A stretch of 64,000 bases of DNA from Xanthomonas sp. F10 (GCF_014206815.1 NZ_JACHNP010000001.1:958456-1022455), one strand, 5' to 3'; positions 1 through 9,334 are shown, counted from the first letter of the stretch. Program-made: numbers and translations. The notes: generated by a model not told the origin, from the letters alone.

Positions 1-883
1 CCTTGAGCGGGATGCGCTGTTCGCCCTCGGGCAGGTCGGCCTGCGGGGTGTACAGGCGGTCGGCGATCTGTTCTGGCGTATAGCGCAGCAGCGGCTCGAT
101 GTCGCCTTCCAGGTCGAACACCAGCACCCGGCTGTCGATGCGTGGATGCCGTGCCAGCGGCAGCACCGGCGCCGCGCACAGGCGCGCGGCCGGATAGCGC
201 ATCGACACATGCAGCACGGGCTGCATCGCCACCGCGTCGAGCAGGCTGCCGCAGAAGCGCTTGTCGCGCAGCTTCAGCGCGTATTCCCACAGCCGCGGCT
301 GGCTGCGGCGGAAATGCCGGGCCATGCCGATGGTGGCGTACACGTCGGACAGCGCCTCGTGCGCATCGCCGTCGCGCACGCCGTTGGCTAATGCCAGTTG
401 CTCCAGCTTGAACGAGGTGGCGCCGTCCTCGCGCTGCGGCCAGACGATGCCCTCCGGGCGCAGTGCGTGCATCAGCCGCAGCATGTCCAGCAGGTCCCAG
501 CGCGAGTTGCCGTTGCGCCACTCGCGTTCGTAGGGATCGTAAAAATTGCGGAACAGGCCGTGGCGCACGAACTCGTCGTCGAAGCGCAGCGAGTTGTAGC
601 CCAGTGTGCAGGTTTGCGGCCGCGCCATCTGTTCGGCGATACGCGCGAACGCCTCGGCTTCGCTGACCCCCTCGCGCAGCGCCTGCTGCGGGGTGATGCC
701 GGTGATCAGGGTGGCGACCGGCGAGGGCAGCAGGTCGTCGGCCGGCTTGACGAAGAAGCTGATCGGCTCCTCGATCACGTTGAGGTCGGCGTCGGTGCGC
801 ACCGCGGCGAACTGCGCGATGCGCGTGCGCCGCGGATCGGCGCCGAAGGTCTCCAGGTCGTAGAAGAGGAAGCTGTCGGGCAT
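1..883 (-). CDS. sbcB: Exodeoxyribonuclease I, 3' end missing (window edge)
   Basis: This enzyme degrades single-stranded DNA 3' to 5' in recombination and mismatch repair. The N-terminal 294 codons are present and the rest lies beyond the left edge; the family is usually about 470-480 residues. The DEDDh exonuclease signature is visible: 'FYDLETFG' near residue 7 supplies the first Asp and Glu, 'GYNSLRFDDEF' follows near residue 95, and 'DAHEALSDVYAT' carries the later His and Asp. The start is the ATG at 883, from which the protein begins MPDSFLFYDLETFG. It is transcribed leftward, and an interspersed repeat half-copy separates it from the kynurenine genes. The assignment is confident because several family motifs are collinear. 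Confidence 0.93.
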   Translation of the reverse strand, partial: MPDSFLFYDLETFGADPRRTRIAQFAAVRTDADLNVIEEPISFFVKPADDLLPSPVATLITGITPQQALREGVSEAEAFARIAEQMARPQTCTLGYNSLRFDDEFVRHGLFRNFYDPYEREWRNGNSRWDLLDMLRLMHALRPEGIVWPQREDGATSFKLEQLALANGVRDGDAHEALSDVYATIGMARHFRRSQPRLWEYALKLRDKRFCGSLLDAVAMQPVLHVSMRYPAARLCAAPVLPLARHPRIDSRVLVFDLEGDIEPLLRYTPEQIADRLYTPQADLPEGEQRIPLK

Positions 884-933
884 GACGAATCGAATGGTGC
901 GGGGCAGGCGAGGCGCGGAGCGCGGATGCTTGT

Positions 934-975
934 GTAGGAGCGGCTTCAGCCGCGATGGGCGTTACCGGTAATGCT
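934..975. repeat. Interspersed 'GTAGGAGCGGCTTCAGCCGCGA' repeat, single copy
   Basis: Bases 934-955 match a 22-base motif that recurs at about 36695, 43388, 48505, 59522 and 60812. The motif contains its own short palindrome (GCGGCT/AGCCGC). Here it is followed by a GGGCGTTACCGGTAATGC tail resembling the loop of the paired copy at 43388-43454, so this looks like half of that two-arm element. Confidence 0.8.
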
Positions 976-1049
976 GTCGCAGCAGATCGCCCCAGACCAG
1001 GGAGAGCCGCTCCTGCGGAAGACCGGGTGCCCGCACAGGGTACGCCGGT

Positions 1050-2414
1050 TCAATGCGCCCCCTCCAGCGGCGCCAGCCGCGCGTGCACGATCCGCTCCAG
1101 CCACCGCCAGTCGATCCGCGACAGATCGCTGTGGCCCTGCGTGGCCTGGACCAGGATGTCGCGCTGCACCTCGCTGCGTTCCAGCGCCTGCGCGTAAGGC
1201 GTGCGCAGGAAGGTGACCATGGTGTAGTGCGGGACGAAGCGGGTGGGGTGCCGCGCCTGCAGGGCCTGGCCGAGTTCGCGCTGCAGCAGGAAGCCGGCGT
1301 CGCCGACGCGGTCGCGCATTTCCACATAGTTTTCCAGCGCCATCTGCTGGATCGCGCCGGCGTTGGGCTTGCGCTCGGCCTCGAAGGCGGCGTAAGCGCG
1401 CGCCAGGTCCGGTTCGCGCTGCAGGTGCGCGGCCAGCGCGGCGCAATCCTCGAACGCGCAGTTCATGCCTTGCCCGTGGAACGGCACCATCGCGTGCGCG
1501 GCGTCGCCCAGGAGGACCGCGCGGCCGTCCAGGTGCCAGCGCTCCAGGCGCAGCGTGCCGAGCAGGCCCGGCGGGTGCTGTTCCCAGTGTTCGGCCAGTT
1601 GCGGCATCAATGGCAGGGCGTCGGCGAAATCGCGCGCGAACAGCGCCAACGCCTCCTCGCCGCTGCGCACGGTGGCGAAGCTGGGCTCGCCCTTGTTGGG
1701 CAGGAACAGGGTGACGGTGAAAGTGCCTTCGTGATTGGGCAGGGCGATGCACATGTAGTGCCCGCGCGGCCAGATGTGCAGCGCGTTGGGTTCGATGCGG
1801 AAACCGCCGCTGGCGCTGGGCGGGATCTCCAGTTCCTTGTAGGAATGATCGAGGAACTCGATGTGCTCGGCCATCGGCGCCTTGCGCTGCATCGCCGCGC
1901 GCAGCGCCGAGCCGGCGCCGTCGGCGCCGATCATGCTCTCGAAGCGGATGTCGTGCGGCTGGTCGTCGCGGTCGTCGATGAAGCGCGCATAGCCGGCGTC
2001 GAAATCCACCGTGTGCAGGCGCCGGTAGAAGTGGATGCGCGCGCCGGCCTGCTCGGCCAGTTGCAGCAGGGTGATGTTGAGATCGTTGCGATGCACCGAC
2101 CAGATCACTTCGCTGTCGTCGCGGCCGTAGCGCTGCAGTTGCTGTTGGCCGTCGGCGAAATGCACCATGCGCCCGCGCATCATCACCGCCTTGGCCATCA
2201 CCGCGGCATCGGCGCCGGCCTGGCGCAGCACGTGCAGGCCGCGCTCGGCCAAGGCCAGGTTGATCGAGCGGCCGCGCTCGTAGTCGTGCACGCGCGGGTC
2301 GCCGCGGCGTTCGTAGACAGTGACCTGCCAGCCCTGGCGCGAGAGCAGGATGGCGAGCAGGGAGCCGGCCAGTCCGGCACCGATCAGGGTGATGCTGCGG
2401 GGGGATGCGTTCAA
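1050..2414 (-). CDS. kmo: Kynurenine 3-monooxygenase
   Basis: This FAD enzyme hydroxylates L-kynurenine to 3-hydroxykynurenine with NADPH and O2, in the tryptophan-to-quinolinate route. The 454-residue protein starts with a dinucleotide-binding fold ('LIGAGLAGSLLAILLSRQG', residues about 9-28), has the DG motif 'GADGAGSALRAAM' near residue 165 and the FAD-ribityl motif 'LLGDAAHAMVPFHGQGMN' near residue 300. The C-terminus 'HYTMVTFLRTPYAQAL' is typical of KMO. The only sensible in-frame start is a TTG at 2414, since no ATG or GTG lies between it and the flavin motif. It follows kynU by 46 bases on the same strand, consistent with co-transcription. Confidence 0.93.
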   Translation of the reverse strand: MNASPRSITLIGAGLAGSLLAILLSRQGWQVTVYERRGDPRVHDYERGRSINLALAERGLHVLRQAGADAAVMAKAVMMRGRMVHFADGQQQLQRYGRDDSEVIWSVHRNDLNITLLQLAEQAGARIHFYRRLHTVDFDAGYARFIDDRDDQPHDIRFESMIGADGAGSALRAAMQRKAPMAEHIEFLDHSYKELEIPPSASGGFRIEPNALHIWPRGHYMCIALPNHEGTFTVTLFLPNKGEPSFATVRSGEEALALFARDFADALPLMPQLAEHWEQHPPGLLGTLRLERWHLDGRAVLLGDAAHAMVPFHGQGMNCAFEDCAALAAHLQREPDLARAYAAFEAERKPNAGAIQQMALENYVEMRDRVGDAGFLLQRELGQALQARHPTRFVPHYTMVTFLRTPYAQALERSEVQRDILVQATQGHSDLSRIDWRWLERIVHARLAPLEGAH

Positions 2415-2460
2415 TGCGGTGTCCGGAAGGCGCGGCCGCGGGCCGCGCGAAGAAGGTGGG

Positions 2461-3732
2461 TCAGACCCCGGCCCAGGTTTCCACTTCCTCGACGAAGCGG
2501 TAGACGTCGCGGTACCGGTTGTACAGCGGCACCGGGCTGATCCGGATCACGTCCGGCTCGCGCCAGTCGCCGAGCACGCCCACCGATTGCAGATACTCGA
2601 ACAGGGCGCGGCCGCGCTCGCGGCCGCCGGCCACGCGCAGCGACAGCTGGCAGCCGCGTTGCGCCGGGTCGGACGGGGTGATGATCTGCAGGGTGTCGGC
2701 CAGGCGGGCGCGGATCAGCGTCTCCAGGTAGCCGGTGAGCTGCTGCGACTTCTGTCGCAGCGCGTCCAGCCCCGCCCGCTCGAACAGGTCCAGCGAGGCG
2801 CGCAGCGGCGCCATGCTCAGGATCGGCGGATTGCTCAGCTGCCAGCCGTCGGCGCCGGGTGCGGCGACGAACTCGGGCGCCATGCGGAAGCGGGTGCGCT
2901 TGTCGTGGCCCCACCAGCCGGCGAAGCGCGGCGTGTCGCCGTGGCCGTGGCGCTCGTGCACGAAGGCGCCGGCGACCGCGCCGGGGCCGGCGTTGAGGTA
3001 CTTGTAGTGGCACCACACCGCGAAATCCGGCGCGGCATCGTGCAGGTGCAGCGGCACGTTGCCGATCGCGTGGGCCAGGTCGAAGCCGACCGCGGCGCCG
3101 GCCGCGCGCGCCAGCCGCGCCACCGCGGCCAGGTCGAAGGCCTGGCCGGTGCGGTACTGCACCCCCGGCCACAGCACCAGCGCCAGGCGCGGGCCGTGCT
3201 CGCCAATGGCGCGCTCGATCGCCGCCAGCGACACGGTGCCGTCGGCGCCATCGGGCTGCACTTCGATCAGGTCGGTGGCCGGGTCGAAGCCGTGGAAGCG
3301 GATCTGCGAGGCCACGGCGTGCTGGTCGGAGGGGAACGCGCCGGCCTCGATCAGGATCGCCGGGCGCTCGCGGGTGGGCCGGTAGAAGCTGACCATGAGC
3401 AGGTGCAGGTTGACCGTCAGCGTGTTCATCGCCACCACTTCGTGCGGCAGCGCGCCGACCAGCCGCGCCAGCGGCGCGGCCAGCAGTTCGTGGTAGGTCA
3501 TCCACTGCGTGTCGCCGTTGAAATGGCCTTCCACCGCCAGCGAGGACCACTTGTCCAGCACCTCCTGCACCGCGGCGCGCGCCCCGCGCGGCTGCAGGCC
3601 CAGCGAGTTGCCGACGAAGTAGGCCTGGTCGGCGCCCTGATGCTGCGGGAACAGGAACTCCTGGCGCAAGGCGCGCAGCGGATCGGCGGCGTCGAGGGCG
3701 ATGGCGTGCTGGCGGGACAGGATCTCGTTCAT
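2461..3732 (-). CDS. kynU: Kynureninase
   Basis: This PLP enzyme cleaves 3-hydroxykynurenine to 3-hydroxyanthranilate and alanine. The 423-residue protein fits the family. The PLP-binding lysine lies in 'WCHYKYLNAGPGAVAG', with 'GFDLAHAIGN' upstream and 'GWWGHDKRTRFRM' downstream. The reading frame stays open upstream to 3846, but the leader is arginine- and proline-rich and unlike the family; the ATG at 3732 begins MNEILSRQHAIALDAAD, as expected. It lies between the FUSC gene and kmo on the same strand. Confidence 0.94.
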   Translation of the reverse strand: MNEILSRQHAIALDAADPLRALRQEFLFPQHQGADQAYFVGNSLGLQPRGARAAVQEVLDKWSSLAVEGHFNGDTQWMTYHELLAAPLARLVGALPHEVVAMNTLTVNLHLLMVSFYRPTRERPAILIEAGAFPSDQHAVASQIRFHGFDPATDLIEVQPDGADGTVSLAAIERAIGEHGPRLALVLWPGVQYRTGQAFDLAAVARLARAAGAAVGFDLAHAIGNVPLHLHDAAPDFAVWCHYKYLNAGPGAVAGAFVHERHGHGDTPRFAGWWGHDKRTRFRMAPEFVAAPGADGWQLSNPPILSMAPLRASLDLFERAGLDALRQKSQQLTGYLETLIRARLADTLQIITPSDPAQRGCQLSLRVAGGRERGRALFEYLQSVGVLGDWREPDVIRISPVPLYNRYRDVYRFVEEVETWAGV

Positions 3733-3855
3733 CGGCGTGGGTTCCTGGAAGCAGGGCGAGAGTCTAGAGCGTGCGGGACGACGTGAGGTGACTGTCCGCC
3801 GGCAGGCAGTCGGGTGTGCCGCGGGCGTTGCCAGCACCGTCGGCACGACACGCCT

Positions 3856-6000
3856 TCACCCGCTGCGGTGCGCGCCCACCGGCGGCGGTTCCTTTGCGGC
3901 CGCCGCGGTCGGCAGCAGGGCGCTGCGGACCAGGTGGGTGAGGGTGCCGATGCTGTCGGCCACGCGGTCACTGGTGTCGGCCAGCGCGGCCAGGGCGCCA
4001 CCGTCGCTGCCGTCCTGCAGGTGCGCGGCCAGCGTCTCGGCCAGGTGCCGCTCGTGCGTGCGCAGGCTGGCCTGCGGCGGAGGGGTGCCGGTGCGCAGAC
4101 CCTCGGCCAGTTCGGTGAGCGCGGCATGCGCCTGCTGCCGGAACTGCTGCAGTTCCGGCAGCGGCGGCAGCGGCGGCGCATCGCGCAGCACTGCTTCCAG
4201 CGACAGCGAGGCGCGGATCAGCCGATTGCCGTTGGCCAGTATCGATTCGGCCAGGGTCAGCTCGCGCAGGTTGCGCTTGCGCCGCGGCTCGCCGCGCAGG
4301 CGTTCGATCGAGGCCTGCGCGTTGGTGCGCGCGGTACGCGAGACCGCGCGGGTGTCCGGCAGCGCCTGCAGGCGCCCCTCCAGCACCGCGCTCAAATGGT
4401 CGCGATAGGCGAGCAGCAACTGCGCGAGGATGGCGCGGATGTGCTTGCGTTCCCAGGTCGGCCACAGCGCATAGGCCGCCAGCGCCAGCGCGCTGCCGAG
4501 CACGGTGGCCTGGATGCGCTCGCCGATCGCCTCGCCCGGGGCCATGCCCTCGAACGACAGCAGCAGCACCAGCATGCCGGTCAGGCAGGCCACGCCGAGC
4601 CCGTAGTTGACCTGGGTCAGCAGGCGGAAGCCCAGGCAGAATACGGTCAGCAACAGCAGCCGCACCACCGCCCCGTCCATCACGAAATGCGCCAGCACGG
4701 TGGCCAGCAGCAGCCCGGCGAAGGTGCCGGCCACGCGCAGCGCGCCGAAGCTGAGGGTGCCGCCGAAATCCGGTTTGAGCACGATCGCGGTGGTCATCGG
4801 GATCCAGTAGCCGTGCGGGATCGCCTGCCAGCGCGCGAACAGCACCGCCAGCGCCAGGCACACGCCGCAGCGCAGCGCATGCCGGAACGCGACCGAAGAC
4901 AGGTTCAGGTTCGCCCGCAAGGTCTGCAGCGGCGCCAGCGGGCGCAGCGCCGCCGGCAGCCGCGCTTCTGCCAGCTCGGCCTGGATCTCGCCGCGGCTGC
5001 TGGCCCAGCGGCCGTTGCGCACCAGTGCGCGCAACTGCCCGCCCAGGCCCTGCGCACGGGCCACGGCGATGCGCAGCAGGCGGCGTTCGCGGGTGCCTTC
5101 GGTCTGCGTCTGCACCTGCGCCAGCGCGTCGATGAGATCGTCGAACCCGGTCATGGAGGCATTGGCCGCGTCGGGATCCTCGGCGCCGTCCAGCGCGTGC
5201 GCGAGCTGGTCCAGCACCACCGCGCTGCGTTCGAGCACGCGTTCGATCGGCAGCCGCGCGGGCGACGCCGTGTCCAGGCGCCCGTGCAGGTCGGCCAGGG
5301 CCAGCAACTCCAGCCGCGCGCGTTCGCACAGTTCGGCGATGACCCGAAACGCCTGCACCGCACGCCCGCGGGAGCGGTGTTCGCCATGCAGCATCACCAT
5401 CGCCTCGAGCACCGCCTCGGTGGCTGGCGGCGCCGCGGTCGCGCTCGGCCGCTGGCGGGCGAGGCCGGCCAGTTGCCGCATCAGGTCGGCCAGGGCGAAG
5501 CGCTCCGGCCGGTAGCGCTGCAGCGGCCAGGCCGCCAGTGCCATCAGCATCTGCAACACGCCGCCGGCGAAGATCAGCGCCGCCACGCCCACGCTCTGCA
5601 GCGGCGGCAGGCGTACGTCGGCGCTGACCACCAGCAGGATCATGCTGGTCAGCCCGACCCGCGCCGCCACCGGGCCCAGCGCCACCAGCAGGCCGCCGCC
5701 CAGGCCGAGCAACAGGGCGCTCAGCGCCAGTGCGACCGTATGCGCGCCGATCAGCATGCCCAGCAGCGCGGCCACGCCCGCTGCCAGGGCCGCCATCAGC
5801 ATGCGCTGCATCCGCGCCCGGTACGGGCCGGGCTGGTCGGAGAACATGGTGTTGAGCGCGCCGGTGGACACTGCCAGGCCGAGTTCGGCATGGCCGGCGG
5901 CCACGCCCAGCGCCAGCGGCGCGACCACCGCGGCGGTGTTGCGCAGGGCCACGCGCACCGGCACGTCGCGCGGCTTGAGCGCGATCAGGCTGCGCAGCAT
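3856..6000 (-). CDS. FUSC-family (YccS/aromatic acid exporter-like) inner-membrane protein
   Basis: The 714-residue membrane protein has two hydrophobic blocks, about residues 15-165 and 375-505, each with several spans, separated and followed by soluble helical regions. This two-half layout is characteristic of FUSC/AaeB/YccS proteins, and the second block contains the typical 'IPHGYWIPMTTAIVLKPDF' stretch. Family members are suspected or shown to export aromatic carboxylic acids. Its position between kynU and the 3-hydroxyanthranilate dioxygenase gene, 31 bases from the latter, suggests a substrate such as anthranilate or hydroxyanthranilate, but that is inference from context. Confidence 0.82.
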   Translation of the reverse strand: MLRSLIALKPRDVPVRVALRNTAAVVAPLALGVAAGHAELGLAVSTGALNTMFSDQPGPYRARMQRMLMAALAAGVAALLGMLIGAHTVALALSALLLGLGGGLLVALGPVAARVGLTSMILLVVSADVRLPPLQSVGVAALIFAGGVLQMLMALAAWPLQRYRPERFALADLMRQLAGLARQRPSATAAPPATEAVLEAMVMLHGEHRSRGRAVQAFRVIAELCERARLELLALADLHGRLDTASPARLPIERVLERSAVVLDQLAHALDGAEDPDAANASMTGFDDLIDALAQVQTQTEGTRERRLLRIAVARAQGLGGQLRALVRNGRWASSRGEIQAELAEARLPAALRPLAPLQTLRANLNLSSVAFRHALRCGVCLALAVLFARWQAIPHGYWIPMTTAIVLKPDFGGTLSFGALRVAGTFAGLLLATVLAHFVMDGAVVRLLLLTVFCLGFRLLTQVNYGLGVACLTGMLVLLLSFEGMAPGEAIGERIQATVLGSALALAAYALWPTWERKHIRAILAQLLLAYRDHLSAVLEGRLQALPDTRAVSRTARTNAQASIERLRGEPRRKRNLRELTLAESILANGNRLIRASLSLEAVLRDAPPLPPLPELQQFRQQAHAALTELAEGLRTGTPPPQASLRTHERHLAETLAAHLQDGSDGGALAALADTSDRVADSIGTLTHLVRSALLPTAAAAKEPPPVGAHRSG

Positions 6001-6031
6001 CGCAATCCGGAACGGTGCGGGCCCAGGGCGG

Positions 6032-6556
6032 TCACGGCGCGGCGGCCGCCGGCGGCCGCGGATGCACGTGACCGCAGCGGGCGCAGGTGCGCAGCGCTTC
6101 GGAGGCGTAGAAGCGTGCGAACACCGGCGGGAAGTCGGTCTCGATGTCCTGCAGCGGGAAGTAGGCTTCGTACAGCAGGTGGTTGCAGTGCGCGCAATAC
6201 CACAGCAGGCCGTCCTGTTCGTGCGGCAGGCGTCGCCGTTCGATCACCAGGCCCACCGAGTCGGGCCCACGCTGCGGCGAATGCGGCACCTTCGGCGGCA
6301 GCAAAAAGGTTTCGCCGGCGCGGATCGGGATCTCGCGCACCGCGCCGTCCTCCTGGATCTTCAGCACCATCTCGCCTTCGAGCTGGTAGAACCACTCCGG
6401 GCCTTCATCGTAGTGATAGTCGCTGCGCGCGTTCGGCCCGCCGACCACCATCACGATGAAGTCGCCGGCGTGGATGCACTTGTTGCCGACCGGCGGCTTC
6501 AGCAGGTGCCGGTGGGCGTCGATCCAGGCGTGCAGGTTGAGGGGGCCGGGGAGCAT
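6032..6556 (-). CDS. nbaC: 3-hydroxyanthranilate 3,4-dioxygenase
   Basis: This non-haem Fe(II) cupin opens the ring of 3-hydroxyanthranilate to give the precursor of quinolinate, for NAD synthesis or tryptophan breakdown. The 174-residue protein has the cupin metal-site region '[20 protein letters not shown]' (His and Glu ligands) near residue 45 and a second His in '[20 protein letters not shown]'. The C-terminus carries the bacterial rubredoxin-like extra metal site: CAHCNH near residue 125 and CARCGH near residue 163. It starts at the ATG at 6556 and is upstream of the FUSC, kynU and kmo genes, so it probably heads this operon. The gene is also called haaO. Confidence 0.93.
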   Translation of the reverse strand: MLPGPLNLHAWIDAHRHLLKPPVGNKCIHAGDFIVMVVGGPNARSDYHYDEGPEWFYQLEGEMVLKIQEDGAVREIPIRAGETFLLPPKVPHSPQRGPDSVGLVIERRRLPHEQDGLLWYCAHCNHLLYEAYFPLQDIETDFPPVFARFYASEALRTCARCGHVHPRPPAAAAP

Positions 6557-6595
6557 GTGGATCCTAGCGGGGAAGGACGGGGCCGTGCGCGCCGC

Positions 6596-7258
6596 TCAGC
6601 GGTCCTCGCGGTCCTGGCTGATGCGCGCCAGGGCGGCATCGTAGCGCGGCGCCAGGTCGTCGATGCGGTCCAGTTCCATGCCCAGGTCGTGCACGCGGCC
6701 ATCGCGCAGGCTGTAGACCCAGCCGTGCACGGTCAGTTCCTGGCCGCGCGCCCAGGCGTCGAGCACGATCGAGGTGCGGCTGACGTTGACCACCTGCTCG
6801 AGCACGTTGAGTTCGCACAGGCGCGCGTGCTGCACGTTGAGGTCGCCGGCCTGCTGCAGGCAGTGCTCGTGCTTCTCGGCCACGTCGGTGACGTGGCGGA
6901 TCCAGTTGTCGACCAGGCCCAGCCGCGCGCGGGTCAGGCCCGCGTGCACGCCGCCGCAACCGTAGTGGCCGACCACCAGGATGTGCCGCACCTTCAGCAC
7001 CTCGACCGCGAACTGGATCACCGACAGGCAGTTCAGATCGGTGTGCACGACCACGTTGGCGATGTTGCGGTGGACGAACACTTCGCCCGGCGCCATGTCG
7101 ATGATCTGGTTCGCCGGCACCCGCGAATCGGAACAGCCGATCCACAGGTACTCCGGCGTCTGCTGCTTGGACAGGCGACTGAAGAACTCGGGATCCTCGC
7201 GATTGATGCGTTCGGACCAGGAGCGGTTGTTGTCCAGGAGTTGCGCGATTTTGCTCAT
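6596..7258 (-). CDS. can: Beta-carbonic anhydrase
   Basis: This cytoplasmic zinc enzyme interconverts CO2 and bicarbonate. Its 220 residues match the E. coli Can type. The zinc ligands are visible at Cys42 ('WIGCSDSR', with the Asp44-Arg46 dyad), His98 and Cys101 ('GHYGCGGVHAG'). The ATG at 7258 gives MSKIAQLLDNN, the usual start. It lies 39 bases upstream of the dioxygenase gene on the same strand and could be read into that operon, although the functions are unrelated. Confidence 0.95.
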   Translation of the reverse strand: MSKIAQLLDNNRSWSERINREDPEFFSRLSKQQTPEYLWIGCSDSRVPANQIIDMAPGEVFVHRNIANVVVHTDLNCLSVIQFAVEVLKVRHILVVGHYGCGGVHAGLTRARLGLVDNWIRHVTDVAEKHEHCLQQAGDLNVQHARLCELNVLEQVVNVSRTSIVLDAWARGQELTVHGWVYSLRDGRVHDLGMELDRIDDLAPRYDAALARISQDREDR

Positions 7259-7454
7259 AGCCCGGCATTATCCCAGAAGCCCGCGGCCGGTGCGCAGCCC
7301 GGCGCGGCGCACCGGCATGCGCGCCGGCGCGCCCTGATCGCCGCGGCGCCTCAGTGCGCAGGCGCCGCCGGATCGGGCTTTTGCCGATCCCGCCGCCGCG
7401 CACCGCTGCGCAGACTTCCTCCACGCCCACCAGCGGGCACCAGCGGAGGAACCC

Positions 7455-7994
7455 ATGGCCGACTTCAACGCATTCTTTCCGACCCTGCTCAAGCACGAGG
7501 GCGGCTTCGTCAACGACCCGGTGGACCCGGGCGGCGCCACCAACAAGGGCATCACCCTGGCGACGTTCCGCGTCTACGCCAAGAGCCTGCTGCAACTGGA
7601 GCCGACCCTGGACAACCTGCGCGCGCTCACCGACGCGCAGGCCGGGGTGATCTACAAGACCTGCTACTGGAACGCAGTGCACGGCGACGAGATCGCGCTG
7701 CAGCCGTTGGCCAACATCCTGTTCGACTTCCAGGTCAACGCCGGCAGCAACGCGATCAAGCTGCTGCAGCGCGTGCTCAACGCACAGACCCCGGCGCTGA
7801 AGCTGCCGGAGGACGGCAAGCTCGGCCCGACCACCCTGGCCGCGCTGAAGGCGGCGGACCAGCGCGATCTGTACGCGCGCTACAAGCAGGGCCGGCGCGA
7901 CTACTACCAGCGCCTGGTCGCGGCCCGGCCGCCGCTGGCCAAGTTCCTCAAGGGCTGGCTGGCGCGCACCGATTCCTTTCCCGACCTGAGTTGA
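7455..7994 (+). CDS. GH108-family N-acetylmuramidase (phage-lysin type)
   Basis: The 179-residue protein resembles glycoside hydrolase 108 muramidases, which cut the peptidoglycan glycan backbone. The family motif 'KHEGGFVNDPVDPGGATNKG' is at residues 13-32, with Glu15 the expected catalytic acid. The C-terminal half matches the peptidoglycan-binding domain that usually accompanies GH108, including 'DGKLGPTTLAAL' and 'YYQRLVA'. No signal peptide or membrane segment is seen, and no holin or spanin is recognisable nearby. A strong GGAGGA site sits 4 bases before the ATG. It is the first gene of a same-strand cassette with two DUF2589 genes. A phage remnant is possible, but no other phage gene is present. 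Confidence 0.87.
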   Translation: MADFNAFFPTLLKHEGGFVNDPVDPGGATNKGITLATFRVYAKSLLQLEPTLDNLRALTDAQAGVIYKTCYWNAVHGDEIALQPLANILFDFQVNAGSNAIKLLQRVLNAQTPALKLPEDGKLGPTTLAALKAADQRDLYARYKQGRRDYYQRLVAARPPLAKFLKGWLARTDSFPDLS

Positions 7995-8064
7995 GCACGC
8001 GCCCGGCGCATGCCGCCGATCCGCCGCCGTCGCCGACGGCGGCCTTCTTTCCCCAGGAGCGACC

Positions 8065-8643
8065 ATGGCTGGACCGACCGCATTGAACGACCTGATCGAA
8101 GCGCTGGCCGGCGCGGTGATCGAGGCGCAGGACCGCATCGAGCAGCACCAGATGGCCAACCTCGGCGACTACTTCGACGAGTTCCACCGGCCCAAGAGCG
8201 TGATCATCCGCCTGCCGTCGCAGCACCCGCAGGCCGCCGAAGGCGACGAGGACTACTACCGCGCGCCGCTGCTGCCGCTGGTCTCGACCAATGTGCTGCG
8301 GATCAAGGACGTGGAGATCAGCTTCGATGCGCAGCTCGGCGACCTCGGTGGCCTGCAGTCGGCCGACGGTTTCTTCGCGCCGGAGCCGCCCGGCCCGAAA
8401 GCGGCCTGGCAGGCCAAGCGCACCGCCACCCGTTCCAGCGTGCGCGTGGATACCAGCGCCAGCGCGCGGAGCCAGCGCCAGAGTGCCGTCCACGTCGTGC
8501 TGCGCGTGGAGGGGACCGAACCGACTGACGGAGCGGCCAGATTGCTCAACCATCTGGCGCAGACGCAGGGCGTGTTCAAGACGGTCATGGCCGACAAGCC
8601 GGACGTCGCGGGCACGGACGATGTAACCAATCCCACCAACTAA
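8065..8643 (+). CDS. DUF2589 domain-containing protein (first copy)
   Basis: The 192-residue soluble protein is of unknown function. The N-terminal third is helical ('LNDLIEALAGAVIEAQDRIEQHQ'). After a linker comes a beta-rich core starting 'VLRIKDVEISFDAQLGDL', the hallmark of DUF2589, then a charged serine-rich loop ('SSVRVDTSASARSQRQS') and a closing strand 'VHVVLRVEGTEPTDGAARLL'. The same order occurs in the next gene, so the two are paralogues. A GGAG motif precedes the ATG, and the next gene starts 12 bases downstream, so the pair is translated from one message. Confidence 0.8.
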   Translation: MAGPTALNDLIEALAGAVIEAQDRIEQHQMANLGDYFDEFHRPKSVIIRLPSQHPQAAEGDEDYYRAPLLPLVSTNVLRIKDVEISFDAQLGDLGGLQSADGFFAPEPPGPKAAWQAKRTATRSSVRVDTSASARSQRQSAVHVVLRVEGTEPTDGAARLLNHLAQTQGVFKTVMADKPDVAGTDDVTNPTN

Positions 8644-8655
8644 GGAGTCACTGCA

Positions 8656-9288
8656 ATGGCTGACGAACTCGTCAACATGTCGAGTCAATTCAAGGGTCTG
8701 CCGATGGGCGACCTGATCGGCGGACCGCTGGATGCGGCCTGCGACGCGCAGGTCAAGCTGGCCCGCGCCACCGCCGATTTCATCCGCGTCATCGGCTTCC
8801 TGCCGCCGGACACTCCGGACCCGAAGAATCCGCAGGCGGCCGGCGCCACCCGCACCGCCAGCTTCCGCTTCAAGCGGCCGGTCGACGATCCGGACAAGGC
8901 CGGCGGCATCGCCGAGGAGGAGGTCGAGCTGGAAGTGCCGCTGCTGGCCATCGTCAACGTGCCCAGCCTGAGCATCCAGACCGTGGACGTCACCTTCGAC
9001 ATGGAAGTGAAGTCGTCCTTCTCCGCGAAGGAAAAGACCGATGCCTCCGCGTCGCTGTCGGCGGACATGGAGTTCGGCTGGGGCATGTTCAAGGCCAAGG
9101 TGCACATCCAGGGCTCGGTCTCCACGAGCAAGGAAAACACGCGCAGCTCGGACAACTCGGCCAAGTACCACGTCTCGGTGCACGCCGCCGACAAGGGGCC
9201 GCCGGAAGGCCTGGCGCGGGTGCTGGACATCCTGCAGACCTCGGTGGCGCCGCGCAAGATCGGCAAGCCGGTTGCGGTCACCCCGTAA
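8656..9288 (+). CDS. DUF2589 domain-containing protein (second copy)
   Basis: The 210-residue protein is a clearer DUF2589 member: 'SSQFKGLPMGDLIGGPLDAA' near the N-terminus, the core strand 'LSIQTVDVTFDMEVKSSF' at about residues 106-123, and the C-terminal 'ADKGPPEGLARVLDIL'. There is no signal peptide or membrane span. A strong TAAGGAG site lies just before the ATG. Paired DUF2589 genes suggest hetero-oligomers; this is inference, since no function is established for the family to my knowledge. Confidence 0.85.
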   Translation: MADELVNMSSQFKGLPMGDLIGGPLDAACDAQVKLARATADFIRVIGFLPPDTPDPKNPQAAGATRTASFRFKRPVDDPDKAGGIAEEEVELEVPLLAIVNVPSLSIQTVDVTFDMEVKSSFSAKEKTDASASLSADMEFGWGMFKAKVHIQGSVSTSKENTRSSDNSAKYHVSVHAADKGPPEGLARVLDILQTSVAPRKIGKPVAVTP

Positions 9289-9334
9289 TCCCATAGCCGT
9301 CCGTTGAACCATCTCGTCGGGGAACTCGTCAACG

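Noticed and set aside
1053-2540. Long open frames on the plus strand opposite kmo, and similar antisense frames opposite smc, gyrA, the FUSC gene and others
   Set aside because: They are opposite well-recognised genes; high GC removes stop codons from other frames, and their translations are Arg/Ala/His-rich without domain features.
7455-7994. Prophage lysis module
   Set aside because: The GH108 protein is phage-like, but no holin, spanin, structural, integrase or regulatory phage gene is found around it.
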